Assembly: GCA_013298545.1 (NCBI GenBank)
Contig: JAAFIA010000006.1
Span: forward strand, 1-64,000
DNA length: 64,000 nt
Direction: 5' to 3'
From: Bacteroidota bacterium
GTDB lineage: Bacteria > Bacteroidota > Bacteroidia > Palsa-965
The translations under genes and the position numbers were made by a program. Below are positions 49,851-58,909 of the stretch, piece after piece. Under the pieces are notes generated by a model, which worked only from the letters and a program-made list of their open reading frames with translations, did no database searches and was not told the origin of the DNA. How positions within the stretch are numbered: the stretch's first letter is position 1; every line of letters begins with the position of its first letter.

Positions 49851-49930
49851 TGTTAAATCTCTGCTGCATGAAGAAAAATTAAACGTTAAGCCAAAGCGCC
49901 ATTTGTAAATAGCTTAACACTTGCTTAAAC
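49851..49930. promoter_or_regulatory. Candidate PhoB-type repeat sites between RR2 and the T9SS gene
   Basis: GTTAAGCCAA at 49885 (same 10-mer as 45986) and CTTAACACTTGCTTAAAC (11-nt spacing, 49913/49924). Confidence 0.45.
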
Positions 49931-49995
49931 AAGACCTGTTCTATTCATAATACAGGCTTTATCTGGAACACATCTGTGCAATCTAGTTTTGCGAC

Positions 49996-52785
49996 ATGAA
50001 ATTATTACACACAGTAAAAACACAAATCATGTTGAAAAAAGCATTACTTACACTTTGTTTTGTTGTTGCAGGATTCATGATCAGCAATGCACAAATCATC
50101 AAATCGGGCAATATCGTTGCCAACGAAACGTGGACCAATAACAACATTTACTTGCTTAGTGGCTGGGTTTATGTTAAAGCTGGTGTTACACTAACCATTC
50201 AACCAGGAACAATCATCAAAGGCGATTTCGTTTCTAAAGGTACTTTAATCATTGAGCGCGATGCTAAAATCATTGCAAACGGAACAGTTGATCAGCCTAT
50301 TGTATTCACTTCACAAAAAGCTGTTGGCCAACGTAGTTATGGCGACTGGGGCGGGGTAATCATTTGCGGTCGTGCGAGTGTTAACCTTCCAGCAAACGTT
50401 GCAAATAACACGGTAGCTGGCGAAGGCATTATTGAAGGCGGTGTTGGTTCGTACTACGGTGGTGGTACAAATCCAAACGATGACGATAGCTCTGGCGTAT
50501 TGCGTTATGTGCGTATCGAATATCCGGGTGTTGCTTTTCAACCCAATAGCGAAATCAATGGTTTAACGATGGGTGGCGTTGGCCGCAAAACCGTTATTGA
50601 ACACATTCAGGTTTCATATTCAGGCGATGACTCCTACGAATTTTTCGGCGGTACCGTAAATGCTAAATGGTTGATCGCTTATCGCGGTTGGGATGATGAT
50701 TTCGATACGGATAATGGTTATCGTGGCAACATCCAATTTGGCGTATCTGTGCGCGACCCAAACATCGCTGACCAATCTGGATCAAATGGTTTTGAGTCTG
50801 ACAACGACGCAACAGGTACTGGTAATACACCAATCACACAACCTATTTTCTCAAACATGACATTGATTGGACCTTATGTCAACAATGGAACCATCAACAG
50901 CAATTATCGTCGCGCACTTCACTTGCGTCGCAATACACGTACGTGCACTTACAATTCGGTTTTCTGTGGTTACCCAACTGGTTTGTTGATTGAAAGTACA
51001 ACCACACAAACCAATGCAACCAATGGCGATTTGCAGTTCCGCAACTGTGTTTTAGCACAAATGCCAGATACGCTTGCGGCTACAACTGCTGCAAATCCAA
51101 ACAACGTAAACGGCGCTTTCAATATCAGTTCTTGGTTTGCTACGGGTGGATTTAACAACCAAACAGTTGCTACAACGAGTGCCTTGTTGTTTAACAACAC
51201 CAGTTTGGCGACACCAGATTTACGTTTGGGTGCTGGCTCACCTTTATTGAGTGGTGCTTCTTTTTCCAACACCAATTTGACCAATTCATTCTTTACGCCT
51301 ACTACCTACATCGGTGCTTTTGATGGAACAAACAACTGGACGGCTTGCTGGTCAGAATGGGATCCACAAAATCAGGCTTACAACGCCGCAATGAACAACT
51401 CGTTTACAGCAACAGCAACTGCACAAGGAACAACAACATTCTGTCAAGGTGGTTCTGTTGTGCTTGATGCGACTACTGTTGGTGCCGCTTCATACTTGTG
51501 GAGCAACAATGCGACAACCGCATCGATCACCGCGACTACAAGCGGAACATATAGCTGCGTTGTTACCAAAACAAATGGCTGTACAGCAACGAGTAATGCC
51601 ATTACGGTTACAGTGAATGCCCTTCCAACAGCACCCGTTGTTTCTGCAAACGGCCCTGTAACATTTTGTAATGGTGGAAACGTCATGTTGACATCAGACG
51701 TTACTTCTGGTATTGTTTGGAGCAATGCGGCAACAACTGCTTCAATCACGGTAAATGCTTCCGGTATTTATGATGTTACCGTAACAGACGGAAATGGTTG
51801 CAGCAGCACTTCTGCCAGCACAACGGTTGTGGTGAATGCAAATCCAGCAGCACCAACAGTTACAGTAAACGGAAGCACCACATTCTGTACTGGCGATAGC
51901 GTTGAATTGGTATCAAGCCAAGCTTCTGGAAACACATGGAGCACAACAGAAACAACATCAAGCATTTGGGTTGATGCAACTGGAAATTACACTGTAACTT
52001 ATACTGATGCCAATGGTTGCTCAGCAATCTCTAACAGCATTCAAGTTTCTGTAAGCAACTCGCCAGCTCCAACAGTGAGCATTACGGGCGCACTCGCATT
52101 GTGTCCTGGTGAAACAGTAACATTGACCGCATCGGCATCTGATTCGTACCTCTGGAGCAATGGCGATACGACACAAAGTATTATTGTGAGCCAAGCGGGT
52201 TCTTATTTTGTTACAGTTACAAACAGCGATCCGTGCAACGGTGTTGGACAATCTCAAGCGGTAACAGTAGTATTGAATCCAGCGCCAACCGCAGGTTTCA
52301 CGTTCCAAACACAAAACAACGTAGTTACATTTACCAACACGTCAACGGGTGGCACTTTGTATAGCTGGGATTTTGGCGATCAGACACTATCTTCTGGTCA
52401 AAACCCACAACACGTTTACATCAGTAGCAACAGCTATACCGTTACGTTGATTGTAACCAATGCTGATGGATGTACCGATACGATTACACAAGTTGTTCCA
52501 TTCTTTGTTGGTGTAGAAGAAGTATCTGCATTGAACAGCCTCACGCTTTATCCTAACCCTGCAAGTGAGCAAGCAAATTTGGTGATTGATCTCAACAGTG
52601 CATCGGATGTAAACGTTGTCATCTTCAATATGGCTGGTCAAGTATTGGTTTCAGAAAAACAAGAAATGAGCGCGGGTACACAAACCCTGAATTTTGAAAC
52701 GGCTTCTTGGAGTTCTGGAATTTATTTCATTCAAATTCAAACAGGTGCTTCAACCAATACCTTGAAACTGGTTGTTCGCAACTAA
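49996..52785 (+). CDS. T9SS type A sorting domain-containing secreted protein with Ig-like repeats and a PKD domain
   Basis: About four FCxGxSVxL...YLWSNxxTTxSI...GxYxVTVTxxNGC repeats, PKD YSWDFGDQTLSSGQNPQHVY, C-terminal LYPNPASEQANLVIDL...SGIYFIQIQTGASTNTLKLVVRN. Confidence 0.92.
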   Translation: MKLLHTVKTQIMLKKALLTLCFVVAGFMISNAQIIKSGNIVANETWTNNNIYLLSGWVYVKAGVTLTIQPGTIIKGDFVSKGTLIIERDAKIIANGTVDQPIVFTSQKAVGQRSYGDWGGVIICGRASVNLPANVANNTVAGEGIIEGGVGSYYGGGTNPNDDDSSGVLRYVRIEYPGVAFQPNSEINGLTMGGVGRKTVIEHIQVSYSGDDSYEFFGGTVNAKWLIAYRGWDDDFDTDNGYRGNIQFGVSVRDPNIADQSGSNGFESDNDATGTGNTPITQPIFSNMTLIGPYVNNGTINSNYRRALHLRRNTRTCTYNSVFCGYPTGLLIESTTTQTNATNGDLQFRNCVLAQMPDTLAATTAANPNNVNGAFNISSWFATGGFNNQTVATTSALLFNNTSLATPDLRLGAGSPLLSGASFSNTNLTNSFFTPTTYIGAFDGTNNWTACWSEWDPQNQAYNAAMNNSFTATATAQGTTTFCQGGSVVLDATTVGAASYLWSNNATTASITATTSGTYSCVVTKTNGCTATSNAITVTVNALPTAPVVSANGPVTFCNGGNVMLTSDVTSGIVWSNAATTASITVNASGIYDVTVTDGNGCSSTSASTTVVVNANPAAPTVTVNGSTTFCTGDSVELVSSQASGNTWSTTETTSSIWVDATGNYTVTYTDANGCSAISNSIQVSVSNSPAPTVSITGALALCPGETVTLTASASDSYLWSNGDTTQSIIVSQAGSYFVTVTNSDPCNGVGQSQAVTVVLNPAPTAGFTFQTQNNVVTFTNTSTGGTLYSWDFGDQTLSSGQNPQHVYISSNSYTVTLIVTNADGCTDTITQVVPFFVGVEEVSALNSLTLYPNPASEQANLVIDLNSASDVNVVIFNMAGQVLVSEKQEMSAGTQTLNFETASWSSGIYFIQIQTGASTNTLKLVVRN

Positions 52786-52808
52786 ATCTGATTTTCTTCT
52801 TATAAATA

Positions 52809-52842
52809 AAAAACGGTTGCTTCTCACAGCAACCGTTTTTTT
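52809..52842 (+). terminator. Rho-independent terminator
   Basis: aaaaacggttgc / gcaaccgttttt stem plus T run. Confidence 0.85.
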
Positions 52843-52968
52843 ATTTGATACGCAACCATTCATCGGCAAAAACTTACACTTCACCGATTTTAGAAGTGTC
52901 TTATTTGAAAATTACGATATTTGGCACACCTATTGAAATTTACTGACAAACTAAAAAACCACACCACT

Positions 52969-53439
52969 ATGAAACGTATGTTGATTGCATTCTTGATGCT
53001 TGCCTCTACAACACTTGCTTTTGCACAGGAAAAAGGCAAAGGACCAAAAACGCCTGAGCAACGCGCCGATGCGTATGCTGCGCGCATGGAAAAAAACCTA
53101 ACGCTCAACGCTGATCAAAAAACAAAAGTTCGTGATCTCGCACTAGCTCGTGCTAAGAAAATGGATGAATTGCGCGCACAATACAAAGGCCAAGACAAGA
53201 AAGTATGGCAAGCTGAACGTAAAAAAGCGCAACAAGATTTTCATGCAGGAATGAAATCGACACTTTCTCCTGAGCAATACACCAAATGGCTTGAACAAAA
53301 GAAAAAACAAGCTGCCAACAAAGCAAAAGGTAAAGGCAAGGGTAAAGGCAAAGGAAAAGGTGCTGCAACTACTGGAACAACCGGAACAACTGGCGATGAT
53401 AATGCTGAAGACAACGATCCTGAATTGGATGGCGAATAA
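52969..53439 (+). CDS. Secreted helical DUF4890/Spy-like protein with GK-rich tail
   Basis: Signal peptide MKRMLIAFLMLASTTLAFA; EQRADAYAARMEKNLTLNADQKTKVRDL...LSPEQYTKWLEQKKK; GKGKGKGKGKG. Confidence 0.7.
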   Translation: MKRMLIAFLMLASTTLAFAQEKGKGPKTPEQRADAYAARMEKNLTLNADQKTKVRDLALARAKKMDELRAQYKGQDKKVWQAERKKAQQDFHAGMKSTLSPEQYTKWLEQKKKQAANKAKGKGKGKGKGKGAATTGTTGTTGDDNAEDNDPELDGE

Positions 53440-53456
53440 TTAAAATCACAATATTA

Positions 53457-53491
53457 AAATGGCTGCTTATTCTAAATAGGCAGCCATTTTT
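53457..53491. terminator. Terminator between convergent genes
   Basis: aaaatggctgc / gcagccatttt stem. Confidence 0.75.
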
Positions 53492-53531
53492 GTTTTCGCA
53501 GTTGATTCAATCAAAACTAGAATTGATTAGA

Positions 53532-54170
53532 TCAAGCATTGCAGGGTTTACGAATATCAATAAACGTCAGGTACCAACTTCCATCAATCAACGAAAAATA
53601 ATAGCGATAATTTTCCGTATTGATTAATGTGCGACTAATCGTTTCGGCTGAAGCAGCTGCGGTTTTGGATTGTGCATCGGTAAGACCGGCATACTCCCAT
53701 ATTTTCTGTGTTTTAAACGTATTGGTGAGCTGTGTAAAACAACCCGATTTGCTCCAGAAATTTTTTGCATCGCAATTGATTTCTGGCAAAGCTTCATCGA
53801 GTGGTGTGCAAATCATTTTATCGCGGCTTATAGGATAAAAACTTTTCTCTTTCTTAAGCTCTTCTATTTTCTTAATGTTTTGCATTTGTGGCATTGCGCC
53901 CTCTGCACGAATGATCCAAAGCCCATGAACGGGATGAATAAATGCGTTAAACAATTCGTCTTTTTCGCCCGAAGCCGCACCCACAAATGCGCTATACATC
54001 CAATTAAACTGTTTGATTTCTGTTGACGGTTTAATATCCTCCGGAATGGATTGACGTGCTTGTGGAGAATCGCGAACAACTGAATCGGCTGTTTTTTGTG
54101 GTGGTTGATCGGAAGAGCAACTGCTCATCAAAAAAGCAATGGCGATAACGCTGGTAGAAAAACGGATCAT
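53532..54170 (-). CDS. Hypothetical predicted lipoprotein
   Basis: 212 aa; AIAFLMSSCSSDQ lipobox. Confidence 0.7.
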   Translation of the reverse strand: MIRFSTSVIAIAFLMSSCSSDQPPQKTADSVVRDSPQARQSIPEDIKPSTEIKQFNWMYSAFVGAASGEKDELFNAFIHPVHGLWIIRAEGAMPQMQNIKKIEELKKEKSFYPISRDKMICTPLDEALPEINCDAKNFWSKSGCFTQLTNTFKTQKIWEYAGLTDAQSKTAAASAETISRTLINTENYRYYFSLIDGSWYLTFIDIRKPCNA

Positions 54171-54236
54171 ATCAAGAGATTTACACCGCGAAAGATAAGA
54201 CCATTTTAGCTTTTTCGGGCAGTTTACGAATAGAGA

Positions 54237-54956
54237 TTGGTAATCGGACTTATTTTTATGGAATTTGCGATGTATTTGCGTTATTGGGATATGATACGCT
54301 TGTCTATTTTCCTCGTTTTTCTATGTGGCTCCGGGTTACTAGCGGCTACTGAGCTATACGATTCGCTCGGTCGTTTACACATTGATTCAAGCTACCGCAT
54401 TACCGCGCGCCAGCTTGCGCGTTGGAATCAAGTTGAATTGAAACTACAACAAGCCATCGAAAAAGATTTTCGTTACGCTGAAATAGCGCGCGAAAATGAA
54501 ATGGAAACCAAATTGCTACTCGCGCTTACGGTTGATACGGGTGGAAATATTATTGCTGTTTCAAGAGTTCTATTTGTTGACTCCAGTGCTGCACCGTTTA
54601 TAAATAACCACACATTTCAGCAAGCACAAAAAATCATCGCTTACACAAATTTGAAAGCCGAATTAAAATTCCGGCCTTTCCCAGGCAAATACACCCAAAC
54701 ATATTACTTACCGTTTTATGTTGCCGTTGTTAAAGAACAAACATCACGCTTATTTTATCGTGGCTGGATGTACCATCAAATCAAAGCAGATGAGCCAATA
54801 AATAAACTTGAAAGAGTAGTTTGTCATTTCCCCAGCACCACCAACCTGTATCGTTCGCCAAGTTCCAGAAACCAAACCGCTCCATTGGTGGCAACGGCTG
54901 TTTCAAAAAACACGAAACAGAAAGTCAACAGCCTGATTATCGGATTTTTACACTAA
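54237..54956 (+). CDS. Hypothetical secreted protein, possibly with TonB_C-like domain
   Basis: FRYAEIARENEMETKLLLALTVDTGGNIIAVSRVLFVDSS...LKFRPFPGKYTQTYYLPFYV resembles a TonB C-terminal fold; start codon uncertain. Confidence 0.55.
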   Translation: MVIGLIFMEFAMYLRYWDMIRLSIFLVFLCGSGLLAATELYDSLGRLHIDSSYRITARQLARWNQVELKLQQAIEKDFRYAEIARENEMETKLLLALTVDTGGNIIAVSRVLFVDSSAAPFINNHTFQQAQKIIAYTNLKAELKFRPFPGKYTQTYYLPFYVAVVKEQTSRLFYRGWMYHQIKADEPINKLERVVCHFPSTTNLYRSPSSRNQTAPLVATAVSKNTKQKVNSLIIGFLH

Positions 54957-55022
54957 AAAAGCCTTTGTTTTTATTTTTGGCATTAGTTTTGTCTTACCTT
55001 GAGTAACTAATACACAAAGAAC

Positions 55023-55295
55023 ATGAAAAAGTTAGGTCTTATGCTGGCCTTCACGGCCTTCTTCGCCATTGCTGCTTCTGCACAAGACGATAAAAAACTT
55101 GCTAAAAAGCCCGTTGCTAAACCCGCTCCGGCTCAAACTACCAAAGACGCACCTGCAACAACAACTACTGCGCCCGACGACAAGCCCAAAACAGTTGCCG
55201 CTCCTCGCAAAAAAATTGTTGCCAACAAACGCGTTGCTGTAAAAGCAAAACCCGCTCCTAAAAACGATAAGCCTCAGCTTACCGAATCGAAATAA
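55023..55295 (+). CDS. Small secreted Lys/Ala/Pro-rich protein
   Basis: Signal peptide MKKLGLMLAFTAFFAIAASAQ then KKPVAKPAPAQ...KKIVANKRVAVKAKPAPK. Confidence 0.65.
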   Translation: MKKLGLMLAFTAFFAIAASAQDDKKLAKKPVAKPAPAQTTKDAPATTTTAPDDKPKTVAAPRKKIVANKRVAVKAKPAPKNDKPQLTESK

Positions 55296-55378
55296 CCGAA
55301 CCGTGTGTTCGATCGGGGTTGTCCGGCGGTTTGTTGAACGACATACAGCAGGACAATCCTTCCCAATTGGGGAAAACT

Positions 55379-55418
55379 AAAAACGCATGCTTACACTCCG
55401 TAAGTGTGCGTTTTTTTA
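55379..55418. terminator. Terminator between convergent genes
   Basis: aaaacgcatgcttac ... gtaagtgtgcgttttttt imperfect stem plus T run. Confidence 0.7.
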
Positions 55419-56315
55419 TGGTGTAAGACGAAAGCCGCCAGTATGAATGGCTAATATTTTTTTGCCATCCCACATGCCCAACTTTATTTCTTCGAGCAAA
55501 CCGTAAATCATTTTTCCGGTGTAAACAGAATCGAGCGTTAATTGAAATTCTGTTTGCATACGCAACATAAACTGGAGCAATTCTTCAGTTGTTTTGGCAT
55601 AACCTCCACACATTCCAGCCGCACTCAACGACCAGTTTTTTTGTTCGCACCATGAACCGATATTTTTTTCAAGCGTCGGCAAATCATCTAAAACAGCAAA
55701 CCCGCGCACATGTTGCTGTGCGTGCATGCTACGTGCAATTCCCGCAAGCGTTGTCCCCGTTCCCACCGCACATGCCAACACGTCAAATTCGTTGCATTCC
55801 TCAGACAAAAGTTCTTCGCATCCTTTTACGCCAAGCGCATTTGCTCCACCTTCAGGAATGATAAAATGCGTAGGGAATTTTTTTTGCCAATTCATCATCC
55901 ATTTCAATTCATCACGCCTTGCGTATTCCGAACGACTGATAAAAATTAATTGCATGCCCTGAGCTTCGCAAAACAAAATCACATCGCTCGGTGTTGAAGC
56001 GCGCTCGCCACGCACAATGCCAATGGTTTCAAAACCATAAATTTTTCCAGCAGCAGCAGTTGCCGCTAAATGATTGGAATAGGCACCGCCAAAAGTCAAC
56101 ACCCCTTTTTGGGAATCGGCGCGCATCGCATCGATGTTGTATTTCAATTTAAATGGTTTATTTCCGTTTAGCTGCGGATGAAGCGGCTGCGGAAAGTAAA
56201 CCATCAATTCAACACCGTGCTGCTGACATGCAGGAAGTACGAGTCGGCGAGTTTCCAAAATTGCGTCCTTGAACCAATTTGTTTTTTTGTTCACGGTAAA
56301 AATACAGTTTAGCAA
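55416..56315 (-). CDS. PLP-dependent ACC deaminase/D-cysteine desulfhydrase family protein (start codon uncertain)
   Basis: NGNKPFKLKYNIDAM, GVLTFGGAYSNHLAATAAAG, PEGGANALGVKGCEEL, CAVGTGTTLAGIA. Confidence 0.9.
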   Translation of the reverse strand: MLNCIFTVNKKTNWFKDAILETRRLVLPACQQHGVELMVYFPQPLHPQLNGNKPFKLKYNIDAMRADSQKGVLTFGGAYSNHLAATAAAGKIYGFETIGIVRGERASTPSDVILFCEAQGMQLIFISRSEYARRDELKWMMNWQKKFPTHFIIPEGGANALGVKGCEELLSEECNEFDVLACAVGTGTTLAGIARSMHAQQHVRGFAVLDDLPTLEKNIGSWCEQKNWSLSAAGMCGGYAKTTEELLQFMLRMQTEFQLTLDSVYTGKMIYGLLEEIKLGMWDGKKILAIHTGGFRLTP

Positions 56316-56406
56316 ACAAAATCAAACCGATGCCGAAAACAGAAACATTTCTACATTACCCGTATTTTTATTAATTTAGTCTTTAAATCAATTAACCCCC
56401 AGTATC

Positions 56407-58044
56407 ATGTTTCCAAAAAAACACATCCTGCTACTAGGTTTGTTGTGCATTGCATTCTATGCACATACACAAATCTTGACCTCCTCCAATCTTCCGATCG
56501 TCGTCATCAACACCCTTAATAATCAACCCATTCTCGACGATCCGAAAATTATGGCCGATATGGGCATTATTTACAATGGCCCGAATATTCGAAACTACCT
56601 GACTGATCCGTTCAACGATTACAATGGAAAAATTGGAATTGAAATGCGCGGATCGAGTTCACAATATTTATTTCCCAAAAAATCGTATGGCTTTGAATGT
56701 TGGGACGCACTAGGAAATGAAATCGATCTACCCATACTCGGCATGCCCGCCGAAAGCGATTGGTGCTTAATTGCGAACTACGCGGACAAATCACTTAGTA
56801 ACAATACGCTCACCTATTCTACTTGGACGAAAATGGGCTGGTGGGGCCCGCGGAGCATGAGTGTGGAATTGATGCTCAATGGCGTGTATCAAGGCGTATA
56901 TCTTGTGGTAGAAAAAGTGAAACGCGGTGCAAATCGAATCGACATTGCCAACCTGCAACCAGCTGATACAACTGGCGATGATCTAACAGGCGGCTATGTG
57001 CTGAAAAAAGATCAACCTACCGGATCGCAGGATTGGGGATGGTATTCCAATTATCAATGCTATGGTATTTATGCTGTTGGCATATATCCGTATTACAACT
57101 GTATCGATCCCGGCATCAATTCGATACAACCGCAGCAAGAGGCCTACATCGCGGCGTATGTGGATAGTTTTGAAACGGCTTTACACAATCATAATTTCGA
57201 TCCGGTAACGGGCTGGCAGCATTTTGCAGACATTCATTCCTTTGTCGATTTTTTTATCCTGCAAGAGTTGGCCAAGAATGTGGACGGCTATCGCATCAGC
57301 ATGTATTTTTATAAAGATAAAAACAGCAATGGCGGAAAATTGACGATGGGCGTGGTCTGGGATTTTGATCTCGCTTGGCGCAACTGTTATGTGAATGATG
57401 CGCATATTGACACCGGATTTTATTGGCCCAATGGCGATTATTTTTGGAGCAACAATGCTTCACCTGCTTGGTGGAATCATTTGTGGCAAGACAGTCTTTT
57501 TACTTCTGCTTTGCGCTGCCGTTGGGACGAACTCAAAACCACAACACTCAGTATCGCCAGTTTACAAGCAGATGCAGATTCGATGTACAATCATTTGTAC
57601 GAAAGTCAACAACGAAATTTTTCTACTTGGCCAATACTCGGACAAACGGTTTGCCTTGAACCAACGCCTATACCCACAACTTATCTTGGAGAAATTGACG
57701 AACTTAAAAATTGGATGTCTGATCGCTGGGTTTGGCTGGATGCACATATCCCTGGTATTTGCAATCCTGCGAGCATCGCTGAAACAGATGCGACTAGCAG
57801 CATCAAAACTTGGCCCAATCCGTTTACCGATGAAGTGCAAGTACAAATGAATACAGCAAGTAATGAGCCTGTTACCATCACAATCACGGATTTGTCGGGA
57901 AGAATTGTGCAAACAGAAATTGCTAGACCTATCGGCGATGCAAAAATTGTTCGGTTAAATTTGGGTCATTTGGCTGCTGGGATGTATCAACTAACCGTCG
58001 AAGTAAATGGTATGAAAAATTGTACGTCTATCATCCGAAACTAG
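56407..58044 (+). CDS. CotH kinase-like secreted protein with T9SS sorting domain
   Basis: GIEMRGSSSQYLFPKKSYGFECWD, LIANYADKSLSNNTL, NGVYQGVYLVVEKVKRGANRIDI; C-terminal TWPNPFTDEVQVQMN...AAGMYQLTVEVNG. Confidence 0.9.
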   Translation: MFPKKHILLLGLLCIAFYAHTQILTSSNLPIVVINTLNNQPILDDPKIMADMGIIYNGPNIRNYLTDPFNDYNGKIGIEMRGSSSQYLFPKKSYGFECWDALGNEIDLPILGMPAESDWCLIANYADKSLSNNTLTYSTWTKMGWWGPRSMSVELMLNGVYQGVYLVVEKVKRGANRIDIANLQPADTTGDDLTGGYVLKKDQPTGSQDWGWYSNYQCYGIYAVGIYPYYNCIDPGINSIQPQQEAYIAAYVDSFETALHNHNFDPVTGWQHFADIHSFVDFFILQELAKNVDGYRISMYFYKDKNSNGGKLTMGVVWDFDLAWRNCYVNDAHIDTGFYWPNGDYFWSNNASPAWWNHLWQDSLFTSALRCRWDELKTTTLSIASLQADADSMYNHLYESQQRNFSTWPILGQTVCLEPTPIPTTYLGEIDELKNWMSDRWVWLDAHIPGICNPASIAETDATSSIKTWPNPFTDEVQVQMNTASNEPVTITITDLSGRIVQTEIARPIGDAKIVRLNLGHLAAGMYQLTVEVNGMKNCTSIIRN

Positions 58045-58171
58045 CAGGAATAAAGCTTGTAAAACATCAGCCTGTATTATTGTGATGGAGAAATAATTAA
58101 AACCGACAGCTTACCCCTCTGTTTTTTCATACCTTTCGTAAAAATTTCACACACACTAAAACTACTGACAC

Positions 58172-58618
58172 ATGTTTGAAAATCTGCTCAATCTCGTTAA
58201 GGAAAATGCTGGCGAAGCAATCGTCAACAATCCCGCAATTCCGAATGAACACAACGATGCTGCTATCGAAACAACCGGAAATTCGATTATGAATACCTTG
58301 AAATCGCAGGCATCGTCAGGCAATATGGATCAATTGATGAGTATGTTTAAAGGTGGTACACCTGACGCTTCTCACCCTGTTGTAAATAGTGTAAGTAGCA
58401 ATGTTGTAACCGATTTGATGGGCAAATTTGGAATCGATCAAAACGCTGCTTCTGGCATTGCCTCTAAAATTATTCCACAAGTCATGAGCAAATTCGTCAA
58501 CAAAACCAATGATCCAAACGATAGTAGTTTTGATATTGGCGGCATTATGAGTTCACTTACTGGTGGCGGTGGTGCTGCTGGCGGAATTGGTGGAATGATT
58601 TCAAATTTCTTAAAATAA
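58172..58618 (+). CDS. DUF937-like protein
   Basis: 148 aa; MFENLLNLVKENAGEAIVNNPAIPNEHNDAAIETTGNSIMNTL...ILPQVMSKF-like helices, GGGGAAGGIGGM tail. Confidence 0.6.
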   Translation: MFENLLNLVKENAGEAIVNNPAIPNEHNDAAIETTGNSIMNTLKSQASSGNMDQLMSMFKGGTPDASHPVVNSVSSNVVTDLMGKFGIDQNAASGIASKIIPQVMSKFVNKTNDPNDSSFDIGGIMSSLTGGGGAAGGIGGMISNFLK

Positions 58619-58635
58619 GCCTTATAGAACAAATG

Positions 58636-58668
58636 AAACAGCGAATCGGTTCGATTCGCTGTTTTTTT
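58636..58668 (+). terminator. Rho-independent terminator
   Basis: aaacagcgaatc / gattcgctgttt stem plus T run. Confidence 0.85.
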
Positions 58669-58712
58669 ATGTTTTAACAAGCCATCGCAAACAATTATCA
58701 CACCGCTTTCGG

Positions 58713-58720
58713 TACTTTTG
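58713..58720 (+). promoter_or_regulatory. -7 element TACTTTTG of a candidate promoter
   Basis: TAnnTTTG 6 nt before ATG 58727. Confidence 0.45.
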
Positions 58721-58726
58721 CAATCC

Positions 58727-58909
58727 ATGTCCAGACTCAACAACCTCGATCCTGACGAATACTACTACACCAACGAAGGGTACGTTGTATTCACCGAAAA
58801 GTACCTGCTCAAACGCGGGTATTGTTGTCAGAATGGTTGCCGCCATTGCCCTTATGGGTTCAATAAAAAAACAGGGCGATTTGAAGACAAAAAAGGAGAT
58901 GGTAAATAA
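58727..58909 (+). CDS. DUF5522-like small Cys-rich protein
   Basis: DEYYYTNEGYVVFTEKYLLKRGYCCQNGCRHCPYGF. Confidence 0.85.
   Translation: MSRLNNLDPDEYYYTNEGYVVFTEKYLLKRGYCCQNGCRHCPYGFNKKTGRFEDKKGDGK

Noticed and set aside
53325-53365. GGTAAAGGCAAG repeats as a regulatory microsatellite
   Set aside because: In-frame GK-coding low-complexity tail of the 52969-53439 gene; no evidence of phase variation.
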